Below, in pieces: positions 27,826-36,976 of a stretch of DNA of 64,000 nucleotides. Where the stretch lies: positions 124,001 through 188,000 of the forward strand of contig NZ_JAMOIH010000003.1 in NCBI RefSeq assembly GCF_024448955.1, written 5' to 3'. The translations under genes and the position numbers were made by a program. Position 1 is the first letter of the stretch. Every line of letters starts with the position of its first letter. Origin of the DNA: Stutzerimonas stutzeri. Its GTDB lineage: Bacteria; Pseudomonadota; Gammaproteobacteria; Pseudomonadales; Pseudomonadaceae. The notes below the pieces were generated by a model. It made no database searches. It was not told the DNA's origin and was given only the letters and a program-made list of their open reading frames with translations.

Positions 27826-29166
27826 TTATTCCTGCTTCAACACCTTAGCCAACACGATCTTCGGACCGCGCATCTTCTTGATGACGATCTGCAGGTCCTC
27901 GATGAGCAGCACTTCGTTCTCTTCCGGAACGCGTTTCAGGGTTTCGTAGATCAGGCCAGCAAGGGTATCCGCCTCGATGTGGTCGAGGTCGACGTTCAGC
28001 AGCCTTTCGACCTTGAACAGCGGCGTGTCGCCACGCACCAGCAGTTTGCCGGGCTGATAAGCGAGGATGCCGCGCTCGGTCTTGCGATGTTCGTCCTGGA
28101 TGTCGCCTACCAACACTTCGAGCACGTCTTCCATGGTTAGGAAGCCCACCACCTTGTGGTCGCCTTCCTCCACCAACACGAAATGCGCGCCGCCTTGACG
28201 GAACTGATCCAGCAATGCGTTCAAGGGCAGGTGCCGGGGCACCCGCTCCAGCGGTCGCAGCAGAGCGGTGAGGTCGAAATGCTGCGCCAGTTGCTCGTCG
28301 CTGGCCAGCGCCAGCAGCAGATCCTTGATATGCAGCAGACCGATGTAATCCCCTTGCTCGGCATCGAATACCGGGTAACGGCTGTACTTATGACGACGAA
28401 TCAGGTCGAGGATTTCCGACAGCGATGAGCTGTGCTCCAGCTGCAACAGGTCCTCGCGCGAGTTGGCCCAGTCGGCGACTTCCAGCTCGCTCATCTCCAC
28501 GGCCGAGGCGAGCACTTTGATGTCCTGGTTGGCCGGGTCGAGCGCGCGGTTGGAATGCAGGATCAGCTTCAGCTCGTCGCGGCTGTAGTGGTGTTCGTGA
28601 TGGCTTCCGGGCTCGCCTTGCCCTGCGACGCGCAAGATGGCGTTGGCGCTGGCGTTGAGCAGGTAGATAGCCGGGTACATCGCCCAATAGAACAGGTACA
28701 GCGGTACGGCCGTCCACAGGGACAGCAGCTCGGGTTTGCGGATCGCCCAGGACTTGGGCGCCAGCTCGCCGACGACGATGTGCAGGTAGGAAATGATGAA
28801 AAATGCAGTGAAAAAGGCGATCCCGTGGATCACTGCTTCGTTGTCGATGCCGATGAATGCCAGCAGCGGCTCGAGCAAATGAGCGAAAGCCGGTTCACCG
28901 ACCCAGCCGAGGCCGAGTGAGGCCAGGGTGATACCCAGCTGGCAGGCCGACAGATAGGCATCCAGCTGATTGTGAACCTTGCGCAGGATGTGCCCGCGCC
29001 AGCCATGTTGCTTGGCGATGGCTTCGACCTTGGTGGCGCGCAGCTTGACCATGGCGAACTCTGCCGCAACGAAGAAGCCGTTGAGCAGGACCAGAAACAG
29101 GGCAAAGAGGATCAGGCCGAAATCGGCGAAATAGGAGGGTGCAACGTAACTGGGAGAAGGGTCCAT
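27826..29166 (-). CDS. CNNM/CorC-type membrane protein with CBS domains (hemolysin family)
   Basis: The 446-residue product has an N-terminal CNNM domain of four helices (residues 12-200: LNGFFVAAEFAMVKLR, SCQLGITLASLGLGWVGEP, VVGELAPKSWAIRKPE), two CBS repeats (about 210-335: YSRYPVFDAEQGDYIGLLHIKDLL and LVEEGDHKVVGFLTMEDVLE) and a CorC_HlyC domain. The family exports Mg2+/Na+ or similar ions and binds nucleotides at the CBS pair; the hemolysin name is historical. The ATG at 29166 matches the family start better than the frame to 29196. Confidence 0.9.
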   Translation of the reverse strand: MDPSPSYVAPSYFADFGLILFALFLVLLNGFFVAAEFAMVKLRATKVEAIAKQHGWRGHILRKVHNQLDAYLSACQLGITLASLGLGWVGEPAFAHLLEPLLAFIGIDNEAVIHGIAFFTAFFIISYLHIVVGELAPKSWAIRKPELLSLWTAVPLYLFYWAMYPAIYLLNASANAILRVAGQGEPGSHHEHHYSRDELKLILHSNRALDPANQDIKVLASAVEMSELEVADWANSREDLLQLEHSSSLSEILDLIRRHKYSRYPVFDAEQGDYIGLLHIKDLLLALASDEQLAQHFDLTALLRPLERVPRHLPLNALLDQFRQGGAHFVLVEEGDHKVVGFLTMEDVLEVLVGDIQDEHRKTERGILAYQPGKLLVRGDTPLFKVERLLNVDLDHIEADTLAGLIYETLKRVPEENEVLLIEDLQIVIKKMRGPKIVLAKVLKQE

Positions 29167-29266
29167 GAGGGGTTCAGGTAGTCGGCGACGGCACAAGAAT
29201 GGGGCCGGTTACCCGTTATTTCAAGGAGCGTATCCGAACCCTCCCTCGGCAGGTGACGGTTGGCGT

Positions 29267-30568
29267 TTAGCGAACCGTTACCTGGGATAGCGGGAAGTGA
29301 CAGGTGAAGACACTGCCTTTGCCCGGCGTGCTGTCCACGTCCAGACGGCCTTGGTGTCGCAGCAGCACGTGCTTGACGATGGCCAGCCCCAAACCGGTGC
29401 CGCCGGTATTGCTGGCACGGCTCGAGTCGACCCGATAGAACCGTTCGGTCAGGCGCGGCAGGTGCTTGGACTCGATGCCGATTCCCGAATCCTGAACGGC
29501 GAGGTGCGCGCCGTACTCGTTGCACCACCAGCGGATGCGGATTTCACCCTCGCTTGGGGTGTACTTCACCGCATTGAATATCAAATTGGAGAACGCGCTG
29601 CGCAGTTCGGACTCGCTGCCCTTGAGTAGCAGGATGGGATCGGCTTCGAGGTGGATGTCATGGTTCTGATCGGCTGATAAAGCTTGTGCATCGCTTTTGA
29701 TCGACTGCAGCAGGATGGCGATATTGACCGGCTGGCTGTTGTTTGGGGGATTGGTGGCTTCCAGCTTGGCAAGCAGCAGCAGGTCGTTGAGCAGGTGCTG
29801 CATGCGACCGGCCTGCTGATTCATTTGGTTCAGCGCCCGCGGCCAGCGCGATGGCATCTCGTCGGTATGCTCAAGCATGGTTTCCAGATAACCGGCAATC
29901 ACCGTCAACGGCGTGCGCAGTTCATGCGAAACGTTGGCGACGAAGTCCTTGCGCATCTGTTCCAGCAGGTGAAGGCGGGTAATGTCGCGCACCACCATCA
30001 GATGCTCGCTGTTGCCGTAGCGGGTGATGGTGATCTGCAGCCAGAGGCGATCGTTGACGGGGGAGGCCAACTCCAGCGGCTCATCGTGACGGCCGCTGTC
30101 GAAATATTCCTTGAAGCTCGGGTGGCGCACCAGGTTGCTGACCGGGTGGCCGGCATCCTGTGGCCGCTTCAAACCCAGCAGGCGCTCGGCAGCGGGGTTC
30201 CACCATTCCAGATTGCCTTCACTGTCGAGCATGATCACCGCGTCCTTGAGCGCCGTGGTGGAGCCCTGCACGCGATCGATCACCGATTGCAGCTGGCTGC
30301 GCAGCCGCTGGTCCCTGCGCTGCATCTGATAGAGATTGTCGAAGATATCCCCCCACGGGCCATGGCCGTCCGGTGGTGGATCGTCAGGCTGGCTGCGTTT
30401 GAGCCATTGCTGCAGGCGGCGCATCTGGTGCAGCGTCCAACCGAGATACCCGGCCAGGCCTATGACCAGCACCCAGGCATACTCGCCGGTGATCAGGCCG
30501 ATCAGCAGGCATACGACCAACAGCACAAGCAGCTGGCGCACCAGTGCACCTTGCCAATCTTGGTTCAC
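29267..30568 (-). CDS. phoR: phosphate regulon sensor histidine kinase PhoR
   Basis: PhoR phosphorylates PhoB when phosphate is scarce. The 433-residue product has two N-terminal helices (about 9-38), a PAS domain (IMLDSEGNLEWWNPAAERLL), the HisKA box with the phospho-His in VSHELRTPLTVIAGY, and a HATPase domain with NLIFNAVKYTPSEG, DSGIGI and GTGLGLAIV. The start is the GTG at 30568, with AAGGAG eight bases upstream. It lies 126 bases after phoB, with a strong hairpin in the spacer. Confidence 0.97.
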   Translation of the reverse strand: MNQDWQGALVRQLLVLLVVCLLIGLITGEYAWVLVIGLAGYLGWTLHQMRRLQQWLKRSQPDDPPPDGHGPWGDIFDNLYQMQRRDQRLRSQLQSVIDRVQGSTTALKDAVIMLDSEGNLEWWNPAAERLLGLKRPQDAGHPVSNLVRHPSFKEYFDSGRHDEPLELASPVNDRLWLQITITRYGNSEHLMVVRDITRLHLLEQMRKDFVANVSHELRTPLTVIAGYLETMLEHTDEMPSRWPRALNQMNQQAGRMQHLLNDLLLLAKLEATNPPNNSQPVNIAILLQSIKSDAQALSADQNHDIHLEADPILLLKGSESELRSAFSNLIFNAVKYTPSEGEIRIRWWCNEYGAHLAVQDSGIGIESKHLPRLTERFYRVDSSRASNTGGTGLGLAIVKHVLLRHQGRLDVDSTPGKGSVFTCHFPLSQVTVR

Positions 30569-30642
30569 GCTAATGCTCCTTGAAGCCGCCTGGGGTCGGT
30601 CGGAAATCTTGCCACGCCGAACGTTCGGCGGCTCGGGTCGAA

Positions 30643-30670
30643 TGAAGGCTGCGCACTGGCGCAGCCTTCA
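30643..30670 (-). promoter_or_regulatory. perfect 12-bp hairpin between phoB and phoR
   Basis: TGAAGGCTGCGC pairs with GCGCAGCCTTCA across a four-base loop, 24 bases after the phoB stop. No T tract follows on the minus strand, so it is more likely an RNA-stability or partial-attenuation element that lets phoB be made in excess of phoR. Confidence 0.55.
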
Positions 30671-30694
30671 CACCCGCTCGGAATACGGTTTCGT

Positions 30695-31384
30695 TCAGCT
30701 CTTGGTGGAGAAGCGGTAACCCGTGCCGCGTACCGTCTGCACCAGATTTTCGTAGGTTTCGCCCAATGCCTTGCGCAGGCGTCGGATATGCACGTCCACG
30801 GTGCGCTCCTCGACATAGACATTGCCGCCCCAGACCTGATCGAGCAACTGCCCGCGCGTGTAGGCGCGCTCCTGGTGGGTCATGAAGAACTGCAGCAGAC
30901 GGTACTCGGTTGGTCCCATGTCCGCTGGGGTGCCATCGATCGTGACGCGGTGGCTGATGGGATCGAGCAGCAGGCCGCCGATCTCGATCGGCGTCTCGTT
31001 ATCGCTCGGCGCGGCGCGGCGCAGCACTGCTTTCAGGCGTGCCACCAGCTCGCGCGGGGAGAAGGGCTTGGTGATGTAGTCGTCGGCGCCCACTTCCAGA
31101 CCCTGGATCTTGTTGTCCTCGGCATCCTTTGCGGTGAGCATGATGATGGGGGTGTTGGCGGTCATTTCGTCGCGCTTGAGACGCCGCGCCAGCTCGATTC
31201 CTGAGGTGCCGGGCAGCATCCAGTCGAGCAGGATCAGGTCCGGCTGCCGATCGATGATCAGCGCGTGAGCCTGCTGCGTATTCTCCGCCTCGAGGCATTC
31301 GTAGCCGGCCATTTCCAGCGCCACCACGATCATCTCGCGAATCGGCGCTTCGTCGTCAACGATCAGTATGCATTTACCGTTCAT
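30695..31384 (-). CDS. phoB: phosphate regulon response regulator PhoB
   Basis: PhoB activates the phosphate-starvation genes by binding PHO boxes. The 229-residue product has a receiver domain (DDEAP acidic pair, phospho-acceptor in [26 protein letters not shown]) and an OmpR-type winged helix ([37 protein letters not shown]). It is almost identical, from memory, to P. aeruginosa PhoB. A PHO-box-like site lies 49-66 bases upstream, so autoregulation is likely. phoR follows in the same operon. Confidence 0.98.
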   Translation of the reverse strand: MNGKCILIVDDEAPIREMIVVALEMAGYECLEAENTQQAHALIIDRQPDLILLDWMLPGTSGIELARRLKRDEMTANTPIIMLTAKDAEDNKIQGLEVGADDYITKPFSPRELVARLKAVLRRAAPSDNETPIEIGGLLLDPISHRVTIDGTPADMGPTEYRLLQFFMTHQERAYTRGQLLDQVWGGNVYVEERTVDVHIRRLRKALGETYENLVQTVRGTGYRFSTKS

Positions 31385-31432
31385 GTCCGCTCTCGGTCCG
31401 TTTCTTGTCGCTCGGCATTAGATAACGGAAAT

Positions 31433-31450
31433 GTTGCAGCGATATGACAA
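31433..31450 (-). promoter_or_regulatory. candidate PHO box upstream of phoB
   Basis: On the minus strand TTGTCATATCGCTGCAAC fits the PHO box layout of two 7-base halves (CTGTCAT-like) with a 4-base spacer: six of seven in the first half, about four to five of seven in the second. It lies 49-66 bases upstream of the phoB ATG, where autoactivation is known in this family. Confidence 0.6.
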
Positions 31451-31548
31451 GTTTATCCGCTTAAGCATATTCCCATATTGTGGGAGTGTAACTCGCATAT
31501 TGAGATTACCTGTCGTTGGTACTAAGGTGCGTTTCGTAGGAGACGCTC

Positions 31549-32337
31549 ATGACTCAAGACAACAACAAAGAAGCTCCCCTCGGCGCGCAGGCGCTGTTTC
31601 GGGGATTGGCGGTAATCGATGCGGTGTCGCAGGGTGCGGATTCGCTTGCCGCGATCGGCACCGCCATCGGCTGTACGCGCAGCACGACACACCGTCTGGT
31701 CGCGGCGCTGGTGCAGGCCGACTATCTGCGCAGCGAGGCGCAGGGTTATCGTCTCGGCCCGAGGCTGATCGAATTGGGTTACAAGGCTCGCGCGGAGATG
31801 CCTTTGATCAAACTGGCGCGCCCTCATCTGCAGCGCCTGGCCGATCTGACGCAGGACACCATTCACCTCGGCGTCCGTGAAAGCGGTGACGTTCTCTATA
31901 TCGACAAGTTGTCGAGCACCCGTGGGCTGGAGATGCGCTCGCGTATTGGTTTGCGCATGCCCCTTGCACTGACCGGGATCGGCAAATCACTGATGCTCGA
32001 CTTGCCCGCAGCCGACTGGCAGACGCTCTACGAAGAAGGGCTTCAGCGGCGGGCGGGCCAGAGCGGGTTGCGCGAGGAGTTCACGCCCTGGCAGGACTAT
32101 CACGCACAGATGGCGGAATACGCGGCGGGTGGTTTCAGCTTCGATCTGGAGGAAAACGAACTCGGTGTGCGCTGCGTAGCGGCCCCTGTTCGCGACACGG
32201 GTGGGGAAATCATTGCAGCGCTGAGCGTCGCCAGTGCCATCCCTTACATGCCGGAAAGTCGCCTGGAAGAACTGCGGCCTGTGGTCATACGGTGCGCGGC
32301 GGACGTATCCGCCGAGCTGGGATGGAGAGGTCGATGA
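31549..32337 (+). CDS. IclR-family regulator of the dgo/tct cluster
   Basis: The 262-residue product has an N-terminal winged helix (AAIGTAIGCTRSTTHRLVAALV, residues 34-56) and the IclR effector domain (IDKLSSTRGLEMRSRIGLRMPL, then GVRCVAAPVRD). Members sense small organic acids. It overlaps dgoK by four bases (ATGA) and so is the first gene of the operon it most likely controls, an unusual layout because IclR genes are often divergent. The effector is probably a pathway intermediate such as 2-keto-3-deoxy-galactonate. Binding sites should lie in the 164 bases between phoB and 31549. Confidence 0.88.
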   Translation: MTQDNNKEAPLGAQALFRGLAVIDAVSQGADSLAAIGTAIGCTRSTTHRLVAALVQADYLRSEAQGYRLGPRLIELGYKARAEMPLIKLARPHLQRLADLTQDTIHLGVRESGDVLYIDKLSSTRGLEMRSRIGLRMPLALTGIGKSLMLDLPAADWQTLYEEGLQRRAGQSGLREEFTPWQDYHAQMAEYAAGGFSFDLEENELGVRCVAAPVRDTGGEIIAALSVASAIPYMPESRLEELRPVVIRCAADVSAELGWRGR

Positions 32338-33284
32338 GCGAGCCCTGCCTGATCGGTATCGACTGGGGAACCTCATCCCTGCGCGCCTATTTGCTTGGCC
32401 CAGGCGCCTTGCTGCTCGATAGCAGGTCGCAACCTTGGGGAATTCAGCACACACCCGATCGCGATTTTGCCCGCGCTTATAGGCTCCTGCTGGAAGACTG
32501 GCTTGCCCGATGGCCCGGTCTGCCGGCCATCGCGTCCGGGATGATCGGTAGCCGCCAGGGTTGGCGTGAAGTGCCTTATGTCAACTGCCCGGCCAACGCG
32601 TCGGCCCTCGCTGCCGGATTGGTCAGGATCGAAACCGGTGTCGGCGCGCTACACCTGATTCCGGGGGTCCGACAGGTCGGTGAACACCCCAACGTCTTAC
32701 GCGGCGAGGAGACCCAGGTGGTGGGAGCGCTGGCCCTCGAACCCGCACTGGAGAAACAGGCGCTGTTGCTGCTGCCGGGCACCCACAGCAAGTGGGTCCA
32801 GGTGCGCGACGGCGCGCTGCAAGCGTTCTCCACCTATATGACTGGCGAGCTATTCGCAGTGCTGCGGGAGCATTCGATTCTCGGCCGGCCGGCGCTGGAA
32901 GCGGGTCCGGTCGCCAGCACCGAGGCCTACCGTCGCGGGATTCAGACGGCGCGCGAAAGCGGCTCTGGTGGCATTGCCGATCGACTGTTCAGCGTCCGCA
33001 GCCTGGTGCTTTGCGGTGAGCTGCCGGCGGCCCATAGCCTCGATTATCTATCCGGCCTGCTGATCGGCGGGGAACTGCGCAGCGCGCTGTGTGGCTTCGT
33101 ATCGTCACCTGTGCCGACTCCGGTGCTACTCGGCGAACCGGCGCTGTGCGCCCGTTATCGCGAGGCGCTGGCGCTGTTCGGATTCGATCGCGTGCGGAGC
33201 CTGGACAATCCCGGCGTCGCCGGTCTCTGGCAAGTCGCACAGGCAGCCGGGCTGATCGCCAAAGAGGAGGTGCAACGTGCTTGA
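32334..33284 (+). CDS. dgoK: 2-dehydro-3-deoxygalactonokinase
   Basis: DgoK phosphorylates 2-keto-3-deoxy-galactonate with ATP at C6. The 316-residue product matches the E. coli family in order: GIDWGTSSLRAYLL, ASGMIGSRQGW, the RGEETQVVGAL segment, LLPGTHSKWVQV and YMTGELFAVLREHSIL, ending in LSGLLIGGEL. The ATG at 32334 overlaps the iclR stop, and the stop overlaps dgoA by eight bases. Together with dgoA it makes the lower De Ley-Doudoroff route to pyruvate and glyceraldehyde 3-phosphate. Confidence 0.93.
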   Translation: MSEPCLIGIDWGTSSLRAYLLGPGALLLDSRSQPWGIQHTPDRDFARAYRLLLEDWLARWPGLPAIASGMIGSRQGWREVPYVNCPANASALAAGLVRIETGVGALHLIPGVRQVGEHPNVLRGEETQVVGALALEPALEKQALLLLPGTHSKWVQVRDGALQAFSTYMTGELFAVLREHSILGRPALEAGPVASTEAYRRGIQTARESGSGGIADRLFSVRSLVLCGELPAAHSLDYLSGLLIGGELRSALCGFVSSPVPTPVLLGEPALCARYREALALFGFDRVRSLDNPGVAGLWQVAQAAGLIAKEEVQRA

Positions 33285-33903
33285 CCCATTCATGGCCCAG
33301 CTACCGCTGGTGGCGATTCTGCGCGGCATCACGCCGGAGTCGATTCTCCCAGTGGGCCGGGCGCTCTTTGATTGCGGCTTCCGCCTGATCGAAATCCCAC
33401 TGAATTCACCGCAGGCACTGGTGAGTATCGAAATGCTCGCCGCGGAGTTGGGTGCGGACTGTCTGGTCGGTGCCGGCACGGTGCTCGATGTGGCCCAAGT
33501 GAAAGCGGTCGCTGCGGCCGGCGGCCGCCTTATCGTCTCCCCGAACATGAATCCGGACGTCATCCGTGCCACGCGTGCTGCCGGACTGATCAGCGCACCG
33601 GGAGTGGCAACGCCGACTGAAGGCTTCTCTGCGCTGGAAGCGGGCGCTCAAGTGCTCAAGCTGTTTCCCGCCGAACAGTGTGGTCCCGCCGTGGTGAAAG
33701 CCTGGCGGGCGGTATTCCCCAACGACTGCCCGCTACTTCCGGTCGGCGGCATCACGCCTGAAAACATGGCCGCTTTCGTCGATGCAGGCGCGGCTGGTTT
33801 CGGCCTGGGTTCCGCCCTCTACAGGCCGGGCCAGAACGCCTCGGATGTGGCGCGTAGCGCCGCTGCTTTCGTTGCCGCCTGGGAGCGATTGAAAACCGAA
33901 TGA
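33277..33903 (+). CDS. dgoA: 2-dehydro-3-deoxy-6-phosphogalactonate aldolase
   Basis: DgoA splits 2-keto-3-deoxy-6-phosphogalactonate into pyruvate and glyceraldehyde 3-phosphate. The 208-residue product shows PLVAILRGITPES, the catalytic Glu in LIEIPLNSPQ, GAGTVLD, the Schiff-base Lys in QVLKLFPAEQ, and GGITPENMAAF. The IPLNS/GITPE signature favours the galactonate over the gluconate (Eda) branch. The start is the GTG at 33277, preceded by GAGGAGG six bases away and overlapping dgoK. It has no fused dehydratase domain. Confidence 0.93.
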   Translation: MLDPFMAQLPLVAILRGITPESILPVGRALFDCGFRLIEIPLNSPQALVSIEMLAAELGADCLVGAGTVLDVAQVKAVAAAGGRLIVSPNMNPDVIRATRAAGLISAPGVATPTEGFSALEAGAQVLKLFPAEQCGPAVVKAWRAVFPNDCPLLPVGGITPENMAAFVDAGAAGFGLGSALYRPGQNASDVARSAAAFVAAWERLKTE

Positions 33904-33966
33904 GGTAACCCCAACGCCCGTTTACGGGCTGCAGCTGTACTCAAAAACAATAAAAGGAGAGCTGGT

Positions 33967-34950
33967 ATGTCCATGACTTCAACCCCTCGCTGGGTCCGCA
34001 AAGGCTGCCACGCGCTGGCCCTGCTATTTGGGCTGAGTGCTTTGCCAGCAATGGCCGCCGAGTGGCCGACCCGGCCGGTCACGATCGTCGTCCCGGCAGG
34101 CGCCGGCGGTGGTTCCGACGGCACCGCACGTATTCTTGCCAAGTACCTCAAGGAAGAGTTCGGCCAGCAGTTCAACGTCCTCAACCTCGGCCAGGGCGGC
34201 GGTGTGGTCGGCATCAACCGTATCGTCAATGCCAAGCCGGACGGCTATACGCTCGGCGTGCTGTTCAACTATGCGCACTACAAGGAAATGGGGCAGGCCG
34301 ATTTCGAGCTGAACGACTTCACGCCCATCGCGCAGTACAACTTCGACCCGGCAGGCTTCCAGGTTCGCACCGACTCGCCGTTCAAGACCGTCAACCAGGC
34401 ATTGGACGCGATCAAGGCTGAGCCGGCGAAATACACCATTGCTTGCGCCGGCGGCTGCGGCGGCTCCTGGCCGGTCGCGGTGGCAACCCTGCTTGATCGC
34501 TGGGGTGTCGAAATGAGCAAGGTGCGCATGATTCCGGGTCAGGGCGCGGCTGCTGCCATGCAGGATCTGGCCGCCGGTGGCGTTGACTTCGTGCCGAGCT
34601 CGCTACCCGAGGCCGACGCCATGCTCAAGACCGGCACGGTGCGCAGCCTGGCGGTGTTCGGCCCCGAGCGGCAGGAAAATTTCCCGGAAGTGCCCTCGCT
34701 GAAAGAGGCTACCGGCCTCGAGTTGGAGCTCGGCTCGTTCCGCGGTCTGGTCGCGCCCGCGGGGTTACCAACGGACGTCCGCGCCAAGCTCGAAGCCGCG
34801 ATGAAGGAGATCTACGCCAATCCCGAGTGGCAGGCAGAGATGAAATCGCGCGGCTTCAACCCGCAGTGGCGCGACTCGGAGGCCTTTGCCCGTTACCTCG
34901 AGCAGCACACCGGTGACGTCAAGGCGCTGTTCGCCAAGATGGACATGTGA
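33967..34950 (+). CDS. tripartite tricarboxylate transporter binding protein (TctC/Bug family)
   Basis: The 327-residue periplasmic protein has a signal peptide (HALALLFGLSALPAMA, cut near residue 31) and the Bug fold (WPTRPVTIVVPAGAGGGSDGTAR, later LNLGQGGGVVGINRI). Bug proteins bind carboxylates or sugar acids between two aspartate-containing loops. It should present the substrate to TctA/TctB. AAAAGGAGAGCTGGT precedes the ATG at 33967. A small hairpin (GCCCG/CGGGC at 33916-33929) after dgoA may separate the catabolic part from the transporter part. Confidence 0.9.
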   Translation: MSMTSTPRWVRKGCHALALLFGLSALPAMAAEWPTRPVTIVVPAGAGGGSDGTARILAKYLKEEFGQQFNVLNLGQGGGVVGINRIVNAKPDGYTLGVLFNYAHYKEMGQADFELNDFTPIAQYNFDPAGFQVRTDSPFKTVNQALDAIKAEPAKYTIACAGGCGGSWPVAVATLLDRWGVEMSKVRMIPGQGAAAAMQDLAAGGVDFVPSSLPEADAMLKTGTVRSLAVFGPERQENFPEVPSLKEATGLELELGSFRGLVAPAGLPTDVRAKLEAAMKEIYANPEWQAEMKSRGFNPQWRDSEAFARYLEQHTGDVKALFAKMDM

Positions 34951-34975
34951 TCGCAGCCGGCACGGAGTTACAGCC

Positions 34976-35461
34976 ATGAAACTGTCCGACCTGACCTGGG
35001 GAATCCTCAGCTTGGCGCTTGGTCTCGGCGTGCTCGTCGTGGCCAGCGGCATGGAAGCGTCGCCGTACTTCCAGTATGGCGCCGGTTTCTACCCGTCGAT
35101 CATTGGGACGATGCTGATGCTGGTGGGCCTCGTGCTTAGCAGTAAGGGCGTTGCGGCCGCGCGGGCCGGGCGCGCACCGATGTGGCTGGGCCTGTGTGAC
35201 TGGTGCCGCATGCCGGGTCACTGGCTCAGCCTCGGGCTGGTGACTGGTGGGCTGATTGCGTTCCTGCTGCTGGTCGAGCCGCTCGGCTTCCTGCCCACTG
35301 GCTGGCTGCTCGTCGCCGGGCTCGGTGCCCGTTTCACTGGGCGGCCGCTGCGCGCGATGCTCTGCGCGGTTGGCGTGGTCGGCTTTCTTTACGTCTTTTT
35401 TCAGCAGGTGATGGGCGTGCCCTTGCCCCAGGGCCTGCTGGCCAGCCTTGGAGGGCTGTAA
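34976..35461 (+). CDS. tripartite tricarboxylate transporter small membrane subunit (TctB)
   Basis: The 161-residue product has four helices (about 8-28, 42-62, 82-104, 112-150) and no other domain, the TctB layout (WGILSLALGLGVLVVASGM, then FYPSIIGTMLMLVGL). It forms the membrane complex with TctA. Its length is normal for the family. The stop is directly followed by the tctA ATG, without a gap. The sequence is otherwise poorly conserved, so the call leans on gene order. Confidence 0.85.
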   Translation: MKLSDLTWGILSLALGLGVLVVASGMEASPYFQYGAGFYPSIIGTMLMLVGLVLSSKGVAAARAGRAPMWLGLCDWCRMPGHWLSLGLVTGGLIAFLLLVEPLGFLPTGWLLVAGLGARFTGRPLRAMLCAVGVVGFLYVFFQQVMGVPLPQGLLASLGGL

Positions 35462-36967
35462 ATGGAAGCCATCCTCGATGCGTTCGGCCAGGTGTTCACC
35501 TTCAAGGTGCTCGGCATCATGGCGGTGAGCGCGCTCTACGGGCTCATGGTCGGCGCCATTCCTGGCCTCACCGCCACGTTAGCGGTGGCGCTGATGGTGC
35601 CGATCACCTTTTTCATGGATCCGGTACCTGCCATCGCTGCAATCGTGACGATGGCTGCGATGGCGATCTTCGCTGGTGATCTGCCTGCGGTACTGCTGCG
35701 CATGCCCGGCACGCCGGCTTCGGCGGCCTATACCGATCAGGCCTACCGCTTCACCCAGGCCGGGCGGGGCGAGTACATCCTCGGCATCAGCGCCTGTACC
35801 TCGGCCATCGGCGGTAGCATCGGCGTGCTCGCGCTGATGTTCGGCGCGCCGCTGTTGGCGCGCTTCGCGCTCAATTTCAGTTCGTTCGAATACTTCTGGC
35901 TGGCGACGCTCGGGCTCACCGCCGCGATCATGGTCGGTGGTACGCAGGTGAGCCGCAGCGCGGTGTCCCTGTTGCTCGGCTTTCTGGTAGCCAGTGTCGG
36001 CATCGACCCGGTGTCCGGTGAAACCCGTTTTACCTTCGGTAGCGACGCGCTGCTTGGCGGCTTCGGTTTCATCCCGGTGATCATCGGGTTATTCGCGGTG
36101 GCCGAGATTCTGCGCTTTTGCACCCGCAGCGCCAGTGAGCGGGAATTGCCGCAAGTGCCGCAGCAGCCGCTTTACCTGCAAGCCCTGCGCGATGCGCTGC
36201 GGCACAAACTCGGCATTCTCCGCGGCTCGGTGACCGGCACGCTGATCGGCGCTTTACCTGGCGCCGGAGCCGACATCGCCGCCTATATCGCCTATGCGAT
36301 GGGGCGCCGCCAGCGCGGTGCCGCTGACCATCCCGACGAAGGTGCGGTGGCGCAGATCGCACCGGCCACCGCGGCGAACAACGCGGCGGTCGGTGGCAGC
36401 TTCATCCCGGCCACGGTGTTCGGTATTCCGGGCGACTCGCTGACCGCCATCGTCATCGGTGTGTTGCTGATGAAAGGACTCAATCCGGGGCCGACGATCT
36501 TCACCGACAACGCCAGCATGATCAACGCGGTGTTCCTCGCCTTTCTTCTGGCCAACCTGATGCTGATTCCATTCGGCTTCCTCTCGGTACGACTGTTCAA
36601 ACAGGTGCTACGGATTCCGCAGGGCATCCTGATGCCGTCGATCCTGCTGTTCGCCATGGTCGGCGCCTACGCGGTGGAGAACAGCCTGTTCGCAGTGGTG
36701 ACCATCCTGGTGTTCGGCGTGCTCGGCTTTCTGCTCGAGGAAAACGATTTCCCGTTGGCCCCGATGATTCTCGGCATCGTCCTCGGGCCGCTGCTGGAAG
36801 AAACCTTCGTCACTTCGATGATGCGTTCGAACGGCAGCTTCCTGGCCTTTTTCGAGCGCCCCGTATCCCTTGCCTTGGCCCTGATTACGCTCGCGGTCTG
36901 GCTACTGCCGCCGCTTTTACGCCTTTGGCGTGAGCACCGTACATCCCGTCCCGCCTTCACTGACTAA
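35462..36967 (+). CDS. tripartite tricarboxylate transporter large membrane subunit (TctA)
   Basis: The 501-residue protein has 11-12 helices with the TctA motifs: YGLMVGAIPGLTATLAVALM near the N-terminus, RMPGTPASAAYTDQAY, the second half repeat GSVTGTLIGALPGAGADIAAY, and GVLLMKGLNPGP. The ion-coupled channel imports the ligand presented by TctC. It is encoded immediately after tctB with no spacer, so translation is coupled. The substrate is expected to be the sugar acid degraded by dgoK/dgoA, but the transporter family alone does not say which. Confidence 0.93.
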   Translation: MEAILDAFGQVFTFKVLGIMAVSALYGLMVGAIPGLTATLAVALMVPITFFMDPVPAIAAIVTMAAMAIFAGDLPAVLLRMPGTPASAAYTDQAYRFTQAGRGEYILGISACTSAIGGSIGVLALMFGAPLLARFALNFSSFEYFWLATLGLTAAIMVGGTQVSRSAVSLLLGFLVASVGIDPVSGETRFTFGSDALLGGFGFIPVIIGLFAVAEILRFCTRSASERELPQVPQQPLYLQALRDALRHKLGILRGSVTGTLIGALPGAGADIAAYIAYAMGRRQRGAADHPDEGAVAQIAPATAANNAAVGGSFIPATVFGIPGDSLTAIVIGVLLMKGLNPGPTIFTDNASMINAVFLAFLLANLMLIPFGFLSVRLFKQVLRIPQGILMPSILLFAMVGAYAVENSLFAVVTILVFGVLGFLLEENDFPLAPMILGIVLGPLLEETFVTSMMRSNGSFLAFFERPVSLALALITLAVWLLPPLLRLWREHRTSRPAFTD

Positions 36968-36976
36968 GGAGCAACC

